From JAOABV01 sp039801465 (GTDB lineage Bacteria > Hydrothermota > Tepidihabitantia > Tepidihabitantales > CAIPLT01): DNA of 64,000 nucleotides. Below the pieces are notes generated by a model. The model searched no databases and had not been told where the DNA came from. It saw nothing but the letters and a program-made list of their open reading frames with translations. The DNA lies in assembly GCA_039801465.1 (NCBI GenBank), contig JBDRUT010000009.1, positions 1-64,000 of the forward strand, given 5' to 3'. The position numbers were made by a program, and so were the translations under genes. Of the stretch, positions 35,165 through 43,304 are shown piece after piece (within the stretch, counting starts at the first letter, position 1; every line of letters starts with the position of its first letter).

Positions 35165-37744
35165 TTACTTAATGTTTTTCAGTTCTTCTTTTATTTTATT
35201 AAGGATATTTAAGGCTTGAATTGGTGTTAAATTATCTAAATTGAGTTTTCTGATTTCTTCTAAAATCGGATGCTCGATTGGCTGAAACAATGAGATCTGA
35301 AATTCTTTATCTTTGCTTAAACTTCTGATGCTTAACTCTTCGGCTTTTTCAAAATCGGCTAATACCTGTTTTGCTCGGTCAATTACCTCTTGCGGTAAAC
35401 CAGCGAGTTTTGCTACTGCAATACCATAACTCCGGTCACTTTTTCCTTCAACACATTTTCTTAGGAAAATTATCTCGTCTCCATATTCTTTAACTAAAAA
35501 ATTATAATTTTTAACTCTCGGTAAATACTGAGCAATATCAGTAAGTTCGTGGTAATGAGTAGCAAATAGTGTTTTGGGCTTAATTGTTTGATTCTGATGC
35601 AAATATTCAACTACTGCCCAAGCAATGGCTAAGCCATCATAAGTTGCTGTGCCCCGTCCAATTTCATCAAGGATAACTAAACTTTTTGGTGTCGCATTAT
35701 TTAGAATATTGGCGGTTTCTGACATTTCGGCTAAAAATGTTGAGACTCCTCTTGATAAATCATCCGATGCGCCAATCCGAGTAAAGATTTTATCAACAAT
35801 ACCAATCTTAGCTTCAGATGCCGGAACAAAAGACCCAATTTGTGCCATTATTACAATTAATGCCACTTGTCGTAAATAAGTAGATTTTCCTGCCATATTC
35901 GGTCCAGTAATTAATAATATTTGATGTGATTCTAAATTCAGATAAGTATCATTAGGTATAAATGGTTCGGTTGTCAACTTCTCAATTACTGGATGCCGAC
36001 CATCTTTGATTAGAATCTCATCCGAATCATTTACTTCTGGTTTTATATAATTATTAGTTAAAGCCACATCAGCCAAACTTACCAGAACATCAAGTTCAGA
36101 AATAATTCCTGACACTGCTAAAATTCGCGGAACTTCTTTGGCAACTTCTTTACGCAGTTCGGTAAATATATCGTATTCTAATGCTTTTATTCGGTCCTCA
36201 GCATTTAAGACTTTAGATTCATACTCTTTTAGTTCTGGTGTGATAAATCGTTCGTTATTAACTAATGTCTGCTTACGGATATAATTTTTAGGCACAAGAT
36301 GTAGATATGACTTTGTCACTTCAATATAATATCCGAATACTGAATTGTAACTGACGCGTAAATTAGGAATACCAGTGCGTGCGCGTTCTTGTTGTTGGAG
36401 ATTTGCAATCCACTCTTTAGCATTTGCTGACAATGTGCGCAACTCGTCCAATTCTTGAGAAAAACCAGATTTAATCAACCCACCTTCAGTAATACTCAAA
36501 GGTGCATCTTCAATTAAAGTTTTTTCTACCCGTTCAATTAAAGTTGAAAAATCTTCTAAATTCTGGTAATGATTTTGTAATAATGATGAATTCGTTGTTT
36601 TTAATATCTCTTTTATTGAAGGAATTCTCTTTAGCCAGTTTTTAAGCGCAATAATATCTCGGGCATTACATCGTTCACAAGCAATGCGTGATGCGTTACG
36701 CTCTAAATCGCCGATTTCCGAGAGAACTTCAGTTAGTTCTTTAACCAGATATCGTGAAGCAACCATCTCAGAAATAGCATCTTGACGCAACTTGATGGTC
36801 TTGATATCGAGCAATGGTGCCAAAATCCAGCGTCGTAATAATCTTGCACCGCCTGGTGTTTTCGTGCGGTCTAAAACCGAAAGCAAACTTCCTTGCACTG
36901 AACCATCACGAATCCTTTCAGTTAATTCTAAATTTTTTCGGGTCATGCGGTCAATTAAGAGATAATCACTTTCTTTATACGGCGAGATTTTACGAATATG
37001 CGGTAAAGTATTCTTTTGGGTTTCTTCCAAATAGTATAAGATTGCGCCGGCAGCACGAATTGCTGCGGTCTTATCTTCTAAACCAAATCCATCTAAATTA
37101 ATGACGCCAAAATGTTTTTTAAGTTTGTCGTAAGCGTAATCAAATGAAAAATAATAGTCATCGATTGGAGTTTGGGTATACTGATTATCCGAAAATAACT
37201 TTTTAATAGCATCTACTTCTTTTGGAACAATAATTTCTCTAGGGTCAATCTTCTGAACTGCTTCAGACAGTGAACTAAACGGGATTTCCGAAGCATAGAA
37301 TTCACCAGTGGATAAATCAGCAAAAGCAAAGCCACAGATTCTATCTTGTGGTGCGATTGCTAAAAGAAAATAATTTTTTCGTTCTTCAATCAGCGTTGGT
37401 CTTAAAACCGTGCCCGGAGTAATAATTTCAATCACATCTCGTTTGATTAACTTGGTAATTCCCGGTGCTTCTAATTGTTCACATACCGCAACTTTTAATC
37501 CGGCTTGCACCAATCGGGCAATATAAGTATCAACTGATTTTACTGGCACACCGGCTAAGGGAACTCGGGTCGATTTTCCATGAGAACGGGAAGTTAATGT
37601 CAGACCTAAAACTTTAGCACCGATTTTAGCATCGTCATAAAACATCTCATAAAAATCGCCCATCCGAAACAATAGAATTGCATCCTTATACCGTTCTTTT
37701 ATTTTATGATATTGTTGCAATAGAGGAGTTAAGCGTTCAAACAT
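35165..37744 (-). CDS. mutS: DNA mismatch repair protein MutS
   Basis: A protein of 859 residues, full length for MutS1. The mismatch-reading F-Y-E motif (F31, E33 in G-D-F-Y-E-M-F) is intact. The ATPase has Walker A G-P-N-M-A-G-K-S-T near residue 610, L-D-E-I-G-R-G-T and T-H-Y-H-E. It recognises mispairs and small loops. No mutL is in the window. About 110 bp with a short CGAATT/AATTCG hairpin separate it from the upstream lapB-like gene. Confidence 0.97.
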   Translation of the reverse strand: MFERLTPLLQQYHKIKERYKDAILLFRMGDFYEMFYDDAKIGAKVLGLTLTSRSHGKSTRVPLAGVPVKSVDTYIARLVQAGLKVAVCEQLEAPGITKLIKRDVIEIITPGTVLRPTLIEERKNYFLLAIAPQDRICGFAFADLSTGEFYASEIPFSSLSEAVQKIDPREIIVPKEVDAIKKLFSDNQYTQTPIDDYYFSFDYAYDKLKKHFGVINLDGFGLEDKTAAIRAAGAILYYLEETQKNTLPHIRKISPYKESDYLLIDRMTRKNLELTERIRDGSVQGSLLSVLDRTKTPGGARLLRRWILAPLLDIKTIKLRQDAISEMVASRYLVKELTEVLSEIGDLERNASRIACERCNARDIIALKNWLKRIPSIKEILKTTNSSLLQNHYQNLEDFSTLIERVEKTLIEDAPLSITEGGLIKSGFSQELDELRTLSANAKEWIANLQQQERARTGIPNLRVSYNSVFGYYIEVTKSYLHLVPKNYIRKQTLVNNERFITPELKEYESKVLNAEDRIKALEYDIFTELRKEVAKEVPRILAVSGIISELDVLVSLADVALTNNYIKPEVNDSDEILIKDGRHPVIEKLTTEPFIPNDTYLNLESHQILLITGPNMAGKSTYLRQVALIVIMAQIGSFVPASEAKIGIVDKIFTRIGASDDLSRGVSTFLAEMSETANILNNATPKSLVILDEIGRGTATYDGLAIAWAVVEYLHQNQTIKPKTLFATHYHELTDIAQYLPRVKNYNFLVKEYGDEIIFLRKCVEGKSDRSYGIAVAKLAGLPQEVIDRAKQVLADFEKAEELSIRSLSKDKEFQISLFQPIEHPILEEIRKLNLDNLTPIQALNILNKIKEELKNIK

Positions 37745-37858
37745 CTACTCTTTAGTAATCTCAGTAATCCTTAAGATGTCAATTGCACTAATGTTTGTTT
37801 TTTATTAATCAAAAATTATAGGTTCCGAATTAAAAAAATTCGTCTGTGTCAACCAATA

Positions 37859-38899
37859 TTAACTTGACATCCGAGTCGACTTAAAACTTTCAATAAGATT
37901 GTCTAAAACTTGCTTTGCTTTTTGCTCTTTTCCGGCTTTAATATAAAGTGCCGATAAATAAATTTGTGGTTCGAACTCTTTTTTCTTATCATGCGGTATC
38001 TGGTTTAGTATTTTTATTGCCGAGTCAATATCTTCTTTCTTATCATAAATCTGTGCTAATGCTAAATAGAGATTTGTGTCATTCGGAACTTTCTTTAACA
38101 ATTTCTCATACACATTAACAACCTCTTCAAACTGTCCTAAATCATAATAGGCAGTTTCAAGTCGGCTACGCACTAAATTACTATTGTGCGGATAGTATTC
38201 CAGCAATTCCTTCCAGTAACTAATTGCATCTTTGATTTCGCCTTTATTATAATAATAATCACCCAAGGCAATAAGTGCCGGAATCGATTTGTTATCAAAT
38301 GATAAAGCCTGCTTAAAATATTCTTTGGCTTCATCAGGATTTTTAGTCAAAAGATATTTTCCCATTTCTGCATAATATTCGGCAATTCGTTTTTTTGATG
38401 GTTGAATCTTTTCTAATTTTTTTAGTAGGTCTTTACACTCTTGCCTTCGTTCAGTCTTACTGTACAATCCCAACAGTTTTTCATAGGGTTCAGGATTATT
38501 TCGGTCCAGGTTGATAAGTTCTTCCAATATCGTAATTGCTTTATGTAATCGCTCACTCTTAATATAATAATCGGCTAAATGCTTAAATATCTTTTTCTCT
38601 TCATCTGCGGATACATTTCGACGCAAAGATAATCCCTCATAAATTTTTGCCGCGCGTTCAATGTCACCTTTCTTATAATATAATTCGGCTAATCGTAGAT
38701 AAGCATCAATGTTATTAGAATCCGTTGCTACGACCTTCTTAAAACACTGCATTGCCTCATCTTCTTTGCCATCCAATAATAAACTTAAGCCTTCAGTATA
38801 AGCACTTGCTGGTTCTTTTTTGCGACGAACCAAATCGCGCACCATTGGGTAAACTGCGATGATTGCAATTAAAATTAGAATTAGAACTAAAATTGTCAT
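37859..38899 (-). CDS. lapB: LapB/YciM-like membrane-anchored TPR protein
   Basis: A protein of 346 residues. An N-terminal transmembrane helix (about 3-22) is followed by roughly nine TPR repeats, beginning with Y-T-E-G-L-S-L-L-L-D-G-K as in LapB. In E. coli, LapB controls LpxC turnover and lipopolysaccharide synthesis. The C-terminal rubredoxin-like Cys pairs of E. coli LapB are absent here, so that function may differ. Its ATG overlaps the lapA stop (ATGA), the typical lapA-lapB pairing. Confidence 0.78.
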   Translation of the reverse strand: MTILVLILILIAIIAVYPMVRDLVRRKKEPASAYTEGLSLLLDGKEDEAMQCFKKVVATDSNNIDAYLRLAELYYKKGDIERAAKIYEGLSLRRNVSADEEKKIFKHLADYYIKSERLHKAITILEELINLDRNNPEPYEKLLGLYSKTERRQECKDLLKKLEKIQPSKKRIAEYYAEMGKYLLTKNPDEAKEYFKQALSFDNKSIPALIALGDYYYNKGEIKDAISYWKELLEYYPHNSNLVRSRLETAYYDLGQFEEVVNVYEKLLKKVPNDTNLYLALAQIYDKKEDIDSAIKILNQIPHDKKKEFEPQIYLSALYIKAGKEQKAKQVLDNLIESFKSTRMSS

Positions 38900-39207
38900 T
38901 TTTGCTCCTCTTCCGATTTGATGTCTAAGGGCAAATTTCTTAATGCCACCAATTCACTCATTAATGCTTCATTCTCTTTTTTCTGTTTCCGCAACTGGCT
39001 GCGTAATTTTATTTCATTAACTAACCAGAATAAGCCTGCAGTAATAAGTCCAAAAATATATGCATAAAGCATAACAACTGCCAAAGGCACATTGTAATAC
39101 TCTTTGTAAAATACTTTAACCTTCTCTACTAAAACAGCATTTTGTAAGACTAAGACGATAAGTAAAACACCAATGATAAAAACGATAATAATTCTTATTG
39201 TTGTCAC
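38896..39207 (-). CDS. lapA: LapA (DUF1049) family inner-membrane protein
   Basis: A protein of 103 residues with two transmembrane helices (about 5-25 and 40-62) and a C-terminal coiled coil (R-S-Q-L-R-K-Q-K-K-E-N), the LapA layout. The start is GTG 39207, 4 nt after AAGGAGG; no better ATG is in frame. It is coupled to the lapB-like gene by ATGA. Confidence 0.8.
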   Translation of the reverse strand: MTTIRIIIVFIIGVLLIVLVLQNAVLVEKVKVFYKEYYNVPLAVVMLYAYIFGLITAGLFWLVNEIKLRSQLRKQKKENEALMSELVALRNLPLDIKSEEEQK

Positions 39208-39228
39208 ATTGCCTCCTTAAATTGGCTT

Positions 39229-39306
39229 TTGGACAGCACTTTTATTCTTACCAAATGTTGTCCAACCATCAATAATAATTTTGCTAATTGTAACATAAAA
39301 ATCTGA
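39229..39306 (-). pseudogene. Duplicated remnant of the miaB 3' end
   Basis: In the minus strand this non-coding stretch reads K-I-I-I-D-G-W-T-T-F-G-K, closely matching the K-I-I-R-I-N-G-W-T-P-I-G-S end of the TRAM domain in miaB about 120 bp away. At DNA level GGACAG, ACCAA and TGTCCAACCAT blocks are shared in the same order. It is a short partial duplication left downstream of miaB. Confidence 0.6.
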
Positions 39307-39319
39307 ACCCAAATTTAAA

Positions 39320-40651
39320 TTACCTCTTGTCATAAACTTCCTTAAATTTGTTGTTGGACAGAATCTTTACAGAACCAATTGGTGTCCAACCATTTATTCT
39401 AATAATTTTACAATGATAAATTTTGCCGACTTCTAAAGATTCATTAATTACCACAACCTTATTGGTTTTAGTGCGGGTTTTTGATATTCTGCCCGTATTC
39501 GATTCTACTAAAACTTCAACAACTTTTCCCAATAGTTCATTTGTCTTTTCTTGAGTAATTTTATTCTGTAGTTGTATAAGTTTAGTAAGTCGCTGTTGAG
39601 CAATTTCTTTCTCAACTTTGGGATAGATTTCATTTGCCTTAGTTTGTGGTCGTTCTGAATACTTAAACATATACGCATAATCAAACCTTAATTTTTGTAT
39701 TACATCAAGAGTTTCTTGAAAATCTGTTTCAGTTTCAGTGGGAAATCCGACCATCACATCTGTGGTGAAAGATATTTCGGGAATAATCTTACGACCAAGA
39801 AAAATTTTTTCCATATACTCTTCAATCGTGTACTGACGATTCATCAATTTGAGTATTCGGTTCGAGCCGGACTGCATTGGTAGATGGATATGCGGACAAA
39901 ATTTCTTGAGCGATGCCCATGTCTCAAAATGCTTTGAAGTCAAATCTTTCGGATGAGAAGTGACAAATCGCAACCGGTCATAACCGTCTATGCTATCAAT
40001 AGTTTTTAATAAATCTAAAAAATTCTGCTTGTCATCTTGCCAGGCTAAAACATTTTGACCAACTAATGTTATATCTTTAACACCTTTATTGATTAGATGA
40101 TTAACTTCATGGATAATTTGGCCTTTAGATTTTGAGCGTTCGCGACCACGCACATAGGGCACAATACAATATGAACAGAAATTATTGCAGCCACGCATAA
40201 TTGAAATAAAACCAGTAACTTTATTTTGAATTGTTGGATAAATACCTTCATAACATTCATTATCCAACTTAACGCAAACTTGAGGCATATGATTAATTCT
40301 AAGATTTGTAATCAGTTCGGGAAGTCGGCGATACTCATCAGGACCAACAACGATATCTGCATGATATTTCTGAGCAAGAACTTCTTTATAATTTTGTGCC
40401 ATACAACCTAAAACCCCAATAATCAAATCAGGATTAGATTTCTTCAAACCTTGCAATTGTAATAATCTACCTAATGCTCGATTTTCCGCATGTTGTCGAA
40501 CTGAACATGTAATTAAGTAGATAATGTCCGCTTCATCTTCAGAAAAAACCGGTTCATAGCCTGCAGATTCCATAATTGAACTAACAATGCCTTCTTCATA
40601 TAAATTCATCTGACAGCCATAAGTTTTTATGAAGAACTTGTTTTTTATCAT
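39320..40651 (-). CDS. miaB: tRNA-2-methylthio-N6-dimethylallyladenosine synthase
   Basis: A protein of 443 residues. The N-terminal MTTase cluster is bound by C13 (T-Y-G-C-Q-M-N), C49 and C83. The radical SAM cluster is C155, C159 and C162 (G-C-N-N-F-C-S-Y-C), followed by V-P-Y-V-R-G-R-E-R-S typical of MiaB. A TRAM domain closes the protein. It adds a methylthio group to i6A37 in tRNAs. A short duplicate of its 3' end lies downstream. Confidence 0.95.
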   Translation of the reverse strand: MIKNKFFIKTYGCQMNLYEEGIVSSIMESAGYEPVFSEDEADIIYLITCSVRQHAENRALGRLLQLQGLKKSNPDLIIGVLGCMAQNYKEVLAQKYHADIVVGPDEYRRLPELITNLRINHMPQVCVKLDNECYEGIYPTIQNKVTGFISIMRGCNNFCSYCIVPYVRGRERSKSKGQIIHEVNHLINKGVKDITLVGQNVLAWQDDKQNFLDLLKTIDSIDGYDRLRFVTSHPKDLTSKHFETWASLKKFCPHIHLPMQSGSNRILKLMNRQYTIEEYMEKIFLGRKIIPEISFTTDVMVGFPTETETDFQETLDVIQKLRFDYAYMFKYSERPQTKANEIYPKVEKEIAQQRLTKLIQLQNKITQEKTNELLGKVVEVLVESNTGRISKTRTKTNKVVVINESLEVGKIYHCKIIRINGWTPIGSVKILSNNKFKEVYDKR

Positions 40652-40792
40652 AAGTTAATCTAAGTAAAACAAATCAAGACACCTTTAGATTAAAATTCTA
40701 ATGTGACATTGTAAAACTAATTTCCGAGTGTTCACTCTCCTGATTAGAATCTGAAAAAATATTATTCATATTATAATAGTCTATTGGATTAA

Positions 40793-41992
40793 TCACTTTG
40801 TCAAGGTTAATCTTTGGTCGCCAACAACTTTAAGCAGATTTCTAATCGAAACAATCTTTTGATTCTTAAAAAACACCCTTGGAACTCGTGGACTTATTCT
40901 TGATGTGATTTCGTAGGGAATTGTATTTGCCCAACGAGCGAGTTCCCGAACAGAAATGGTTTCATTGCCCAAAGTTCCAAACAAAGCAACTTCATCACCA
41001 ATTCGAACATTGGGAATATCAGTCACATCAATCATAATTAAATCCATACAGATATTTCCGATAATTTTAGCGCGTTTTGCTTTTCCGTCATTGGTCTGCA
41101 CAATAACTTCGGCTTTATTATCTAATCCATAAGGATAACCGTCACCATAACCAGCAGTAACAACCGCAATTAATGAGTCCCGAGAAGTAAAATATTTTCG
41201 GTCATAACTAATACTTCGGCCTGGCGGCACAGAACGCAAATTAACAATTCGACTATATAGACTCATTACTGGTAATAAGTTTAATTCTCGGGACTTTGGT
41301 TTCTGATTATTAGGCTTAACACCATAAACTGCTAAGCCGGGTCTAATCATATCAAAATCAGCACTGGGAAAATTAAGATATCCTGCAGAATTTGAGGCGT
41401 GAAAAAGAATATTAGTTAATCCACAATTTCTTAATTTAGAAATTAAATTTTCAAACTTTTCAATCTGCATCAATGTAAAATCCCAATCCGAATCTGCTGA
41501 AGGAAAATGAGTATAAACTCCATCAATAATCAATGATTTGTAACTGGCAATTACTTGAATATTTTCAAAGGCTGATTCGTAATCTAATCCGGTTCTGCCC
41601 ATACCTGTGTCAATTTCAATATGAATATGAATATCAGCACCTTTTATTTTTGTACTTTGCCAAAGTGCTTTAGCAAAACCCATTTCACTAACAGTTGGGA
41701 TTAAGTCATATTCCCAGAGCAAATCAATTTCCGAATATGGTATTGGGCTGAGGATTAGAATCGGCGTTTTAACACCGCCATAGCGTAAAGAAATACCTTC
41801 CTCAACACCTGCGACACCTAACATTGCAACCTCATTTTGCAATTCTAAAGCAATCTCTTTTGCTCCATGACCATAAGCATCAGCCTTAATTGCCAAAAGA
41901 ATCTTCTTATTGTTTGTGGAATTTTTTATTTGAGTTAGATTATGTCTTAATGCATCAAAATCTATTTTCGCCCAGATTCTACCAAAATCCAT
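40793..41992 (-). CDS. alr: Alanine racemase
   Basis: A protein of 399 residues. The PLP lysine is K36 in I-K-A-D-A-Y-G-H-G. The catalytic Tyr lies in the conserved R-S-I-S-Y-D block, and G-Y-G-D-G-Y-P is present. It makes D-alanine for peptidoglycan. A promoter ends 8 nt before its ATG, so the mRNA is probably leaderless. Confidence 0.95.
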   Translation of the reverse strand: MDFGRIWAKIDFDALRHNLTQIKNSTNNKKILLAIKADAYGHGAKEIALELQNEVAMLGVAGVEEGISLRYGGVKTPILILSPIPYSEIDLLWEYDLIPTVSEMGFAKALWQSTKIKGADIHIHIEIDTGMGRTGLDYESAFENIQVIASYKSLIIDGVYTHFPSADSDWDFTLMQIEKFENLISKLRNCGLTNILFHASNSAGYLNFPSADFDMIRPGLAVYGVKPNNQKPKSRELNLLPVMSLYSRIVNLRSVPPGRSISYDRKYFTSRDSLIAVVTAGYGDGYPYGLDNKAEVIVQTNDGKAKRAKIIGNICMDLIMIDVTDIPNVRIGDEVALFGTLGNETISVRELARWANTIPYEITSRISPRVPRVFFKNQKIVSIRNLLKVVGDQRLTLTK

Positions 41993-42000
41993 ATAAAATG

Positions 42001-42029
42001 ATAATAAATTGATTTTAATAAAAAGTCAA
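42001..42029 (-). promoter_or_regulatory. Promoter of alr, leaderless arrangement
   Basis: On the minus strand, TTGACT (42024-42029), a 17-bp spacer and TATTAT (42001-42006; 5 of 6) end 8 nt before the alr ATG. The geometry is identical to the HD-gatCAB promoter. Confidence 0.7.
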
Positions 42030-42552
42030 TAAAATATTACATGTTGAGCTCTAAAAAAGCACTGGTTAATTAGAAATCTCCGCTTGATTTCCGCTACCGG
42101 CAATGACTCAATTTATCTTCGTTTCCGCCTTTTGCGGTTCAAAATTGGCGTTAATCTTAGTATTTGACCAAACTAAATATCGCACATATAGAAAGAATTA
42201 AGATACCCTTGTCAAGTTCTGTGTAATCTTCTATGAAAAACAGAAATTGAGCATTGTAATTTGTTTGGAACCCAAAGTAATATAGAACTTAGCCTTTTAT
42301 TGATTACACTTGACAGAATTTCTGTTTTATTGAAAAATTATAATGTAAAATGTTTGAATTAATTATTCTCTCTCTCGGATAGGTCTGTCCGATTCATTAA
42401 GAAAATTTATTTTTGTGCTTTTGTTAAAGCCCTTTTATTTTATAAAATTAGAGAGCCCAGCAAAAGTCAATTTTCGTTACTGAAATCAGTGATTTTTTCT
42501 GTGCCTTCAGTTTTTTTCTGCGACATTGTCAGAAGTTTTCAAATTTTCTTCC
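42030..42552 (+). other. Upstream region of duplicated unit A
   Basis: From about 42183 onward this DNA aligns with 45700-46003, the same position in unit B. Shared landmarks are TTGACA (42310-42315) and TATAAT (42339-42344) separated by 23 bp, a CT tract (42368-42376), a CGGA...TCCG hairpin (42375-42392), and an A/T stretch. Positions 42450-42540 have no counterpart in unit B and contain the palindromic core AAATCAGTGATTT (42483-42495). No ORF is supported. Confidence 0.6.
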
Positions 42553-42590
42553 TTGACTCTGGGAAGAAAAATCCTATAATGAAAGGAGGT
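42553..42590 (+). promoter_or_regulatory. Proximal promoter-like boxes and strong ribosome site of unit A
   Basis: TTGACT (42553-42558), a 16-bp spacer and TATAAT (42575-42580) are followed at once by AAAGGAGGTG and the ATG at 42598. The same arrangement is found in unit B. The short distance from -10 to ribosome site is unusual, and the start site could fall inside the Shine-Dalgarno. Confidence 0.6.
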
Positions 42591-42597
42591 GAGCAAA

Positions 42598-43230
42598 ATG
42601 GTTAGGATTATAAAAAATACTAAATCGTTTCTATCGTGTTTTATTGCCTTATTGTTTTTGACTATACCACCGGTTGCATATTGTGAAATTATCGAGGGCG
42701 AGGTAGTGAAAGACGAAGGTGAAAAAGCTGAAGATGGCCTTAAACCCGATGAAGCGTGGAGAATTGCTGAACCACAAGGTCAAAGAGAGCCAAGCGAACA
42801 AGGTGGATTTGTCGAACTTCAAATAAGTCCTGAACGAATATTGCGTTTCTATACTATTGCCACCCCTGGCATATCAGGCAATTATTATACTATAGATTAT
42901 GCAGCGTGTAGTGAAGCTGTGCAACCCAATGTAATTTATTATCTTGACTTAGTTTCTGCAGGTAGGCATAAACAAAAACTAAAGCTTGGTGACGGAGCGA
43001 CACCTGAATTAGCTTCAGGTAGCAGTATATCTCTTAACCATATCTGGAGTAGCACAAGAACATACAGGTCAGATCGTTCTAAATGGAGCGACGTTTCGTG
43101 TAGCCGTGTTCTGCGTATTTCCAGTAGCCATCTTTATCATATAGAGAGACAACCAGGTCCATTAGAGCCTATCATATTTACCCATGCATCGTGCGTTTAT
43201 GGAGCCCATGGCAATAATGTCGTAGAATAA
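42598..43230 (+). CDS. Secreted protein of unknown function, unit A
   Basis: A protein of 210 residues with a signal peptide (about 1-29). It is paralogous to the protein at 46049-46699: both have P-D-E-A-x-x-I-A, then I-Y-[FY]-L-D-L and a shared Q-K-L-K-L-G core, then A-S-G-S-S-I and x-S-S-H-x-[FY], and an Ala/Cys-rich C-terminus ending near G-N. No known family is recognised. It is the first gene of a two-gene unit, followed after an intercistronic hairpin by a LVIVD propeller protein, so the two may act together at the cell surface. Confidence 0.68.
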   Translation: MVRIIKNTKSFLSCFIALLFLTIPPVAYCEIIEGEVVKDEGEKAEDGLKPDEAWRIAEPQGQREPSEQGGFVELQISPERILRFYTIATPGISGNYYTIDYAACSEAVQPNVIYYLDLVSAGRHKQKLKLGDGATPELASGSSISLNHIWSSTRTYRSDRSKWSDVSCSRVLRISSSHLYHIERQPGPLEPIIFTHASCVYGAHGNNVVE

Positions 43231-43241
43231 GACCATAAATA

Positions 43242-43271
43242 GGAGCGGTTTGCGAAAATGCGAACCGTTCC
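43242..43271 (+). promoter_or_regulatory. Intercistronic hairpin, unit A
   Basis: A 12-bp stem with two G-T pairs (43242-43253 with 43260-43271) and a 6-nt loop lies between the small secreted gene and the propeller gene. It could attenuate or stabilise the dicistronic mRNA. Unit B has an unrelated but equally placed hairpin. Confidence 0.65.
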
Positions 43272-43304
43272 TTATAATAAAAATAAATATATAAAGAAGA
43301 AATA

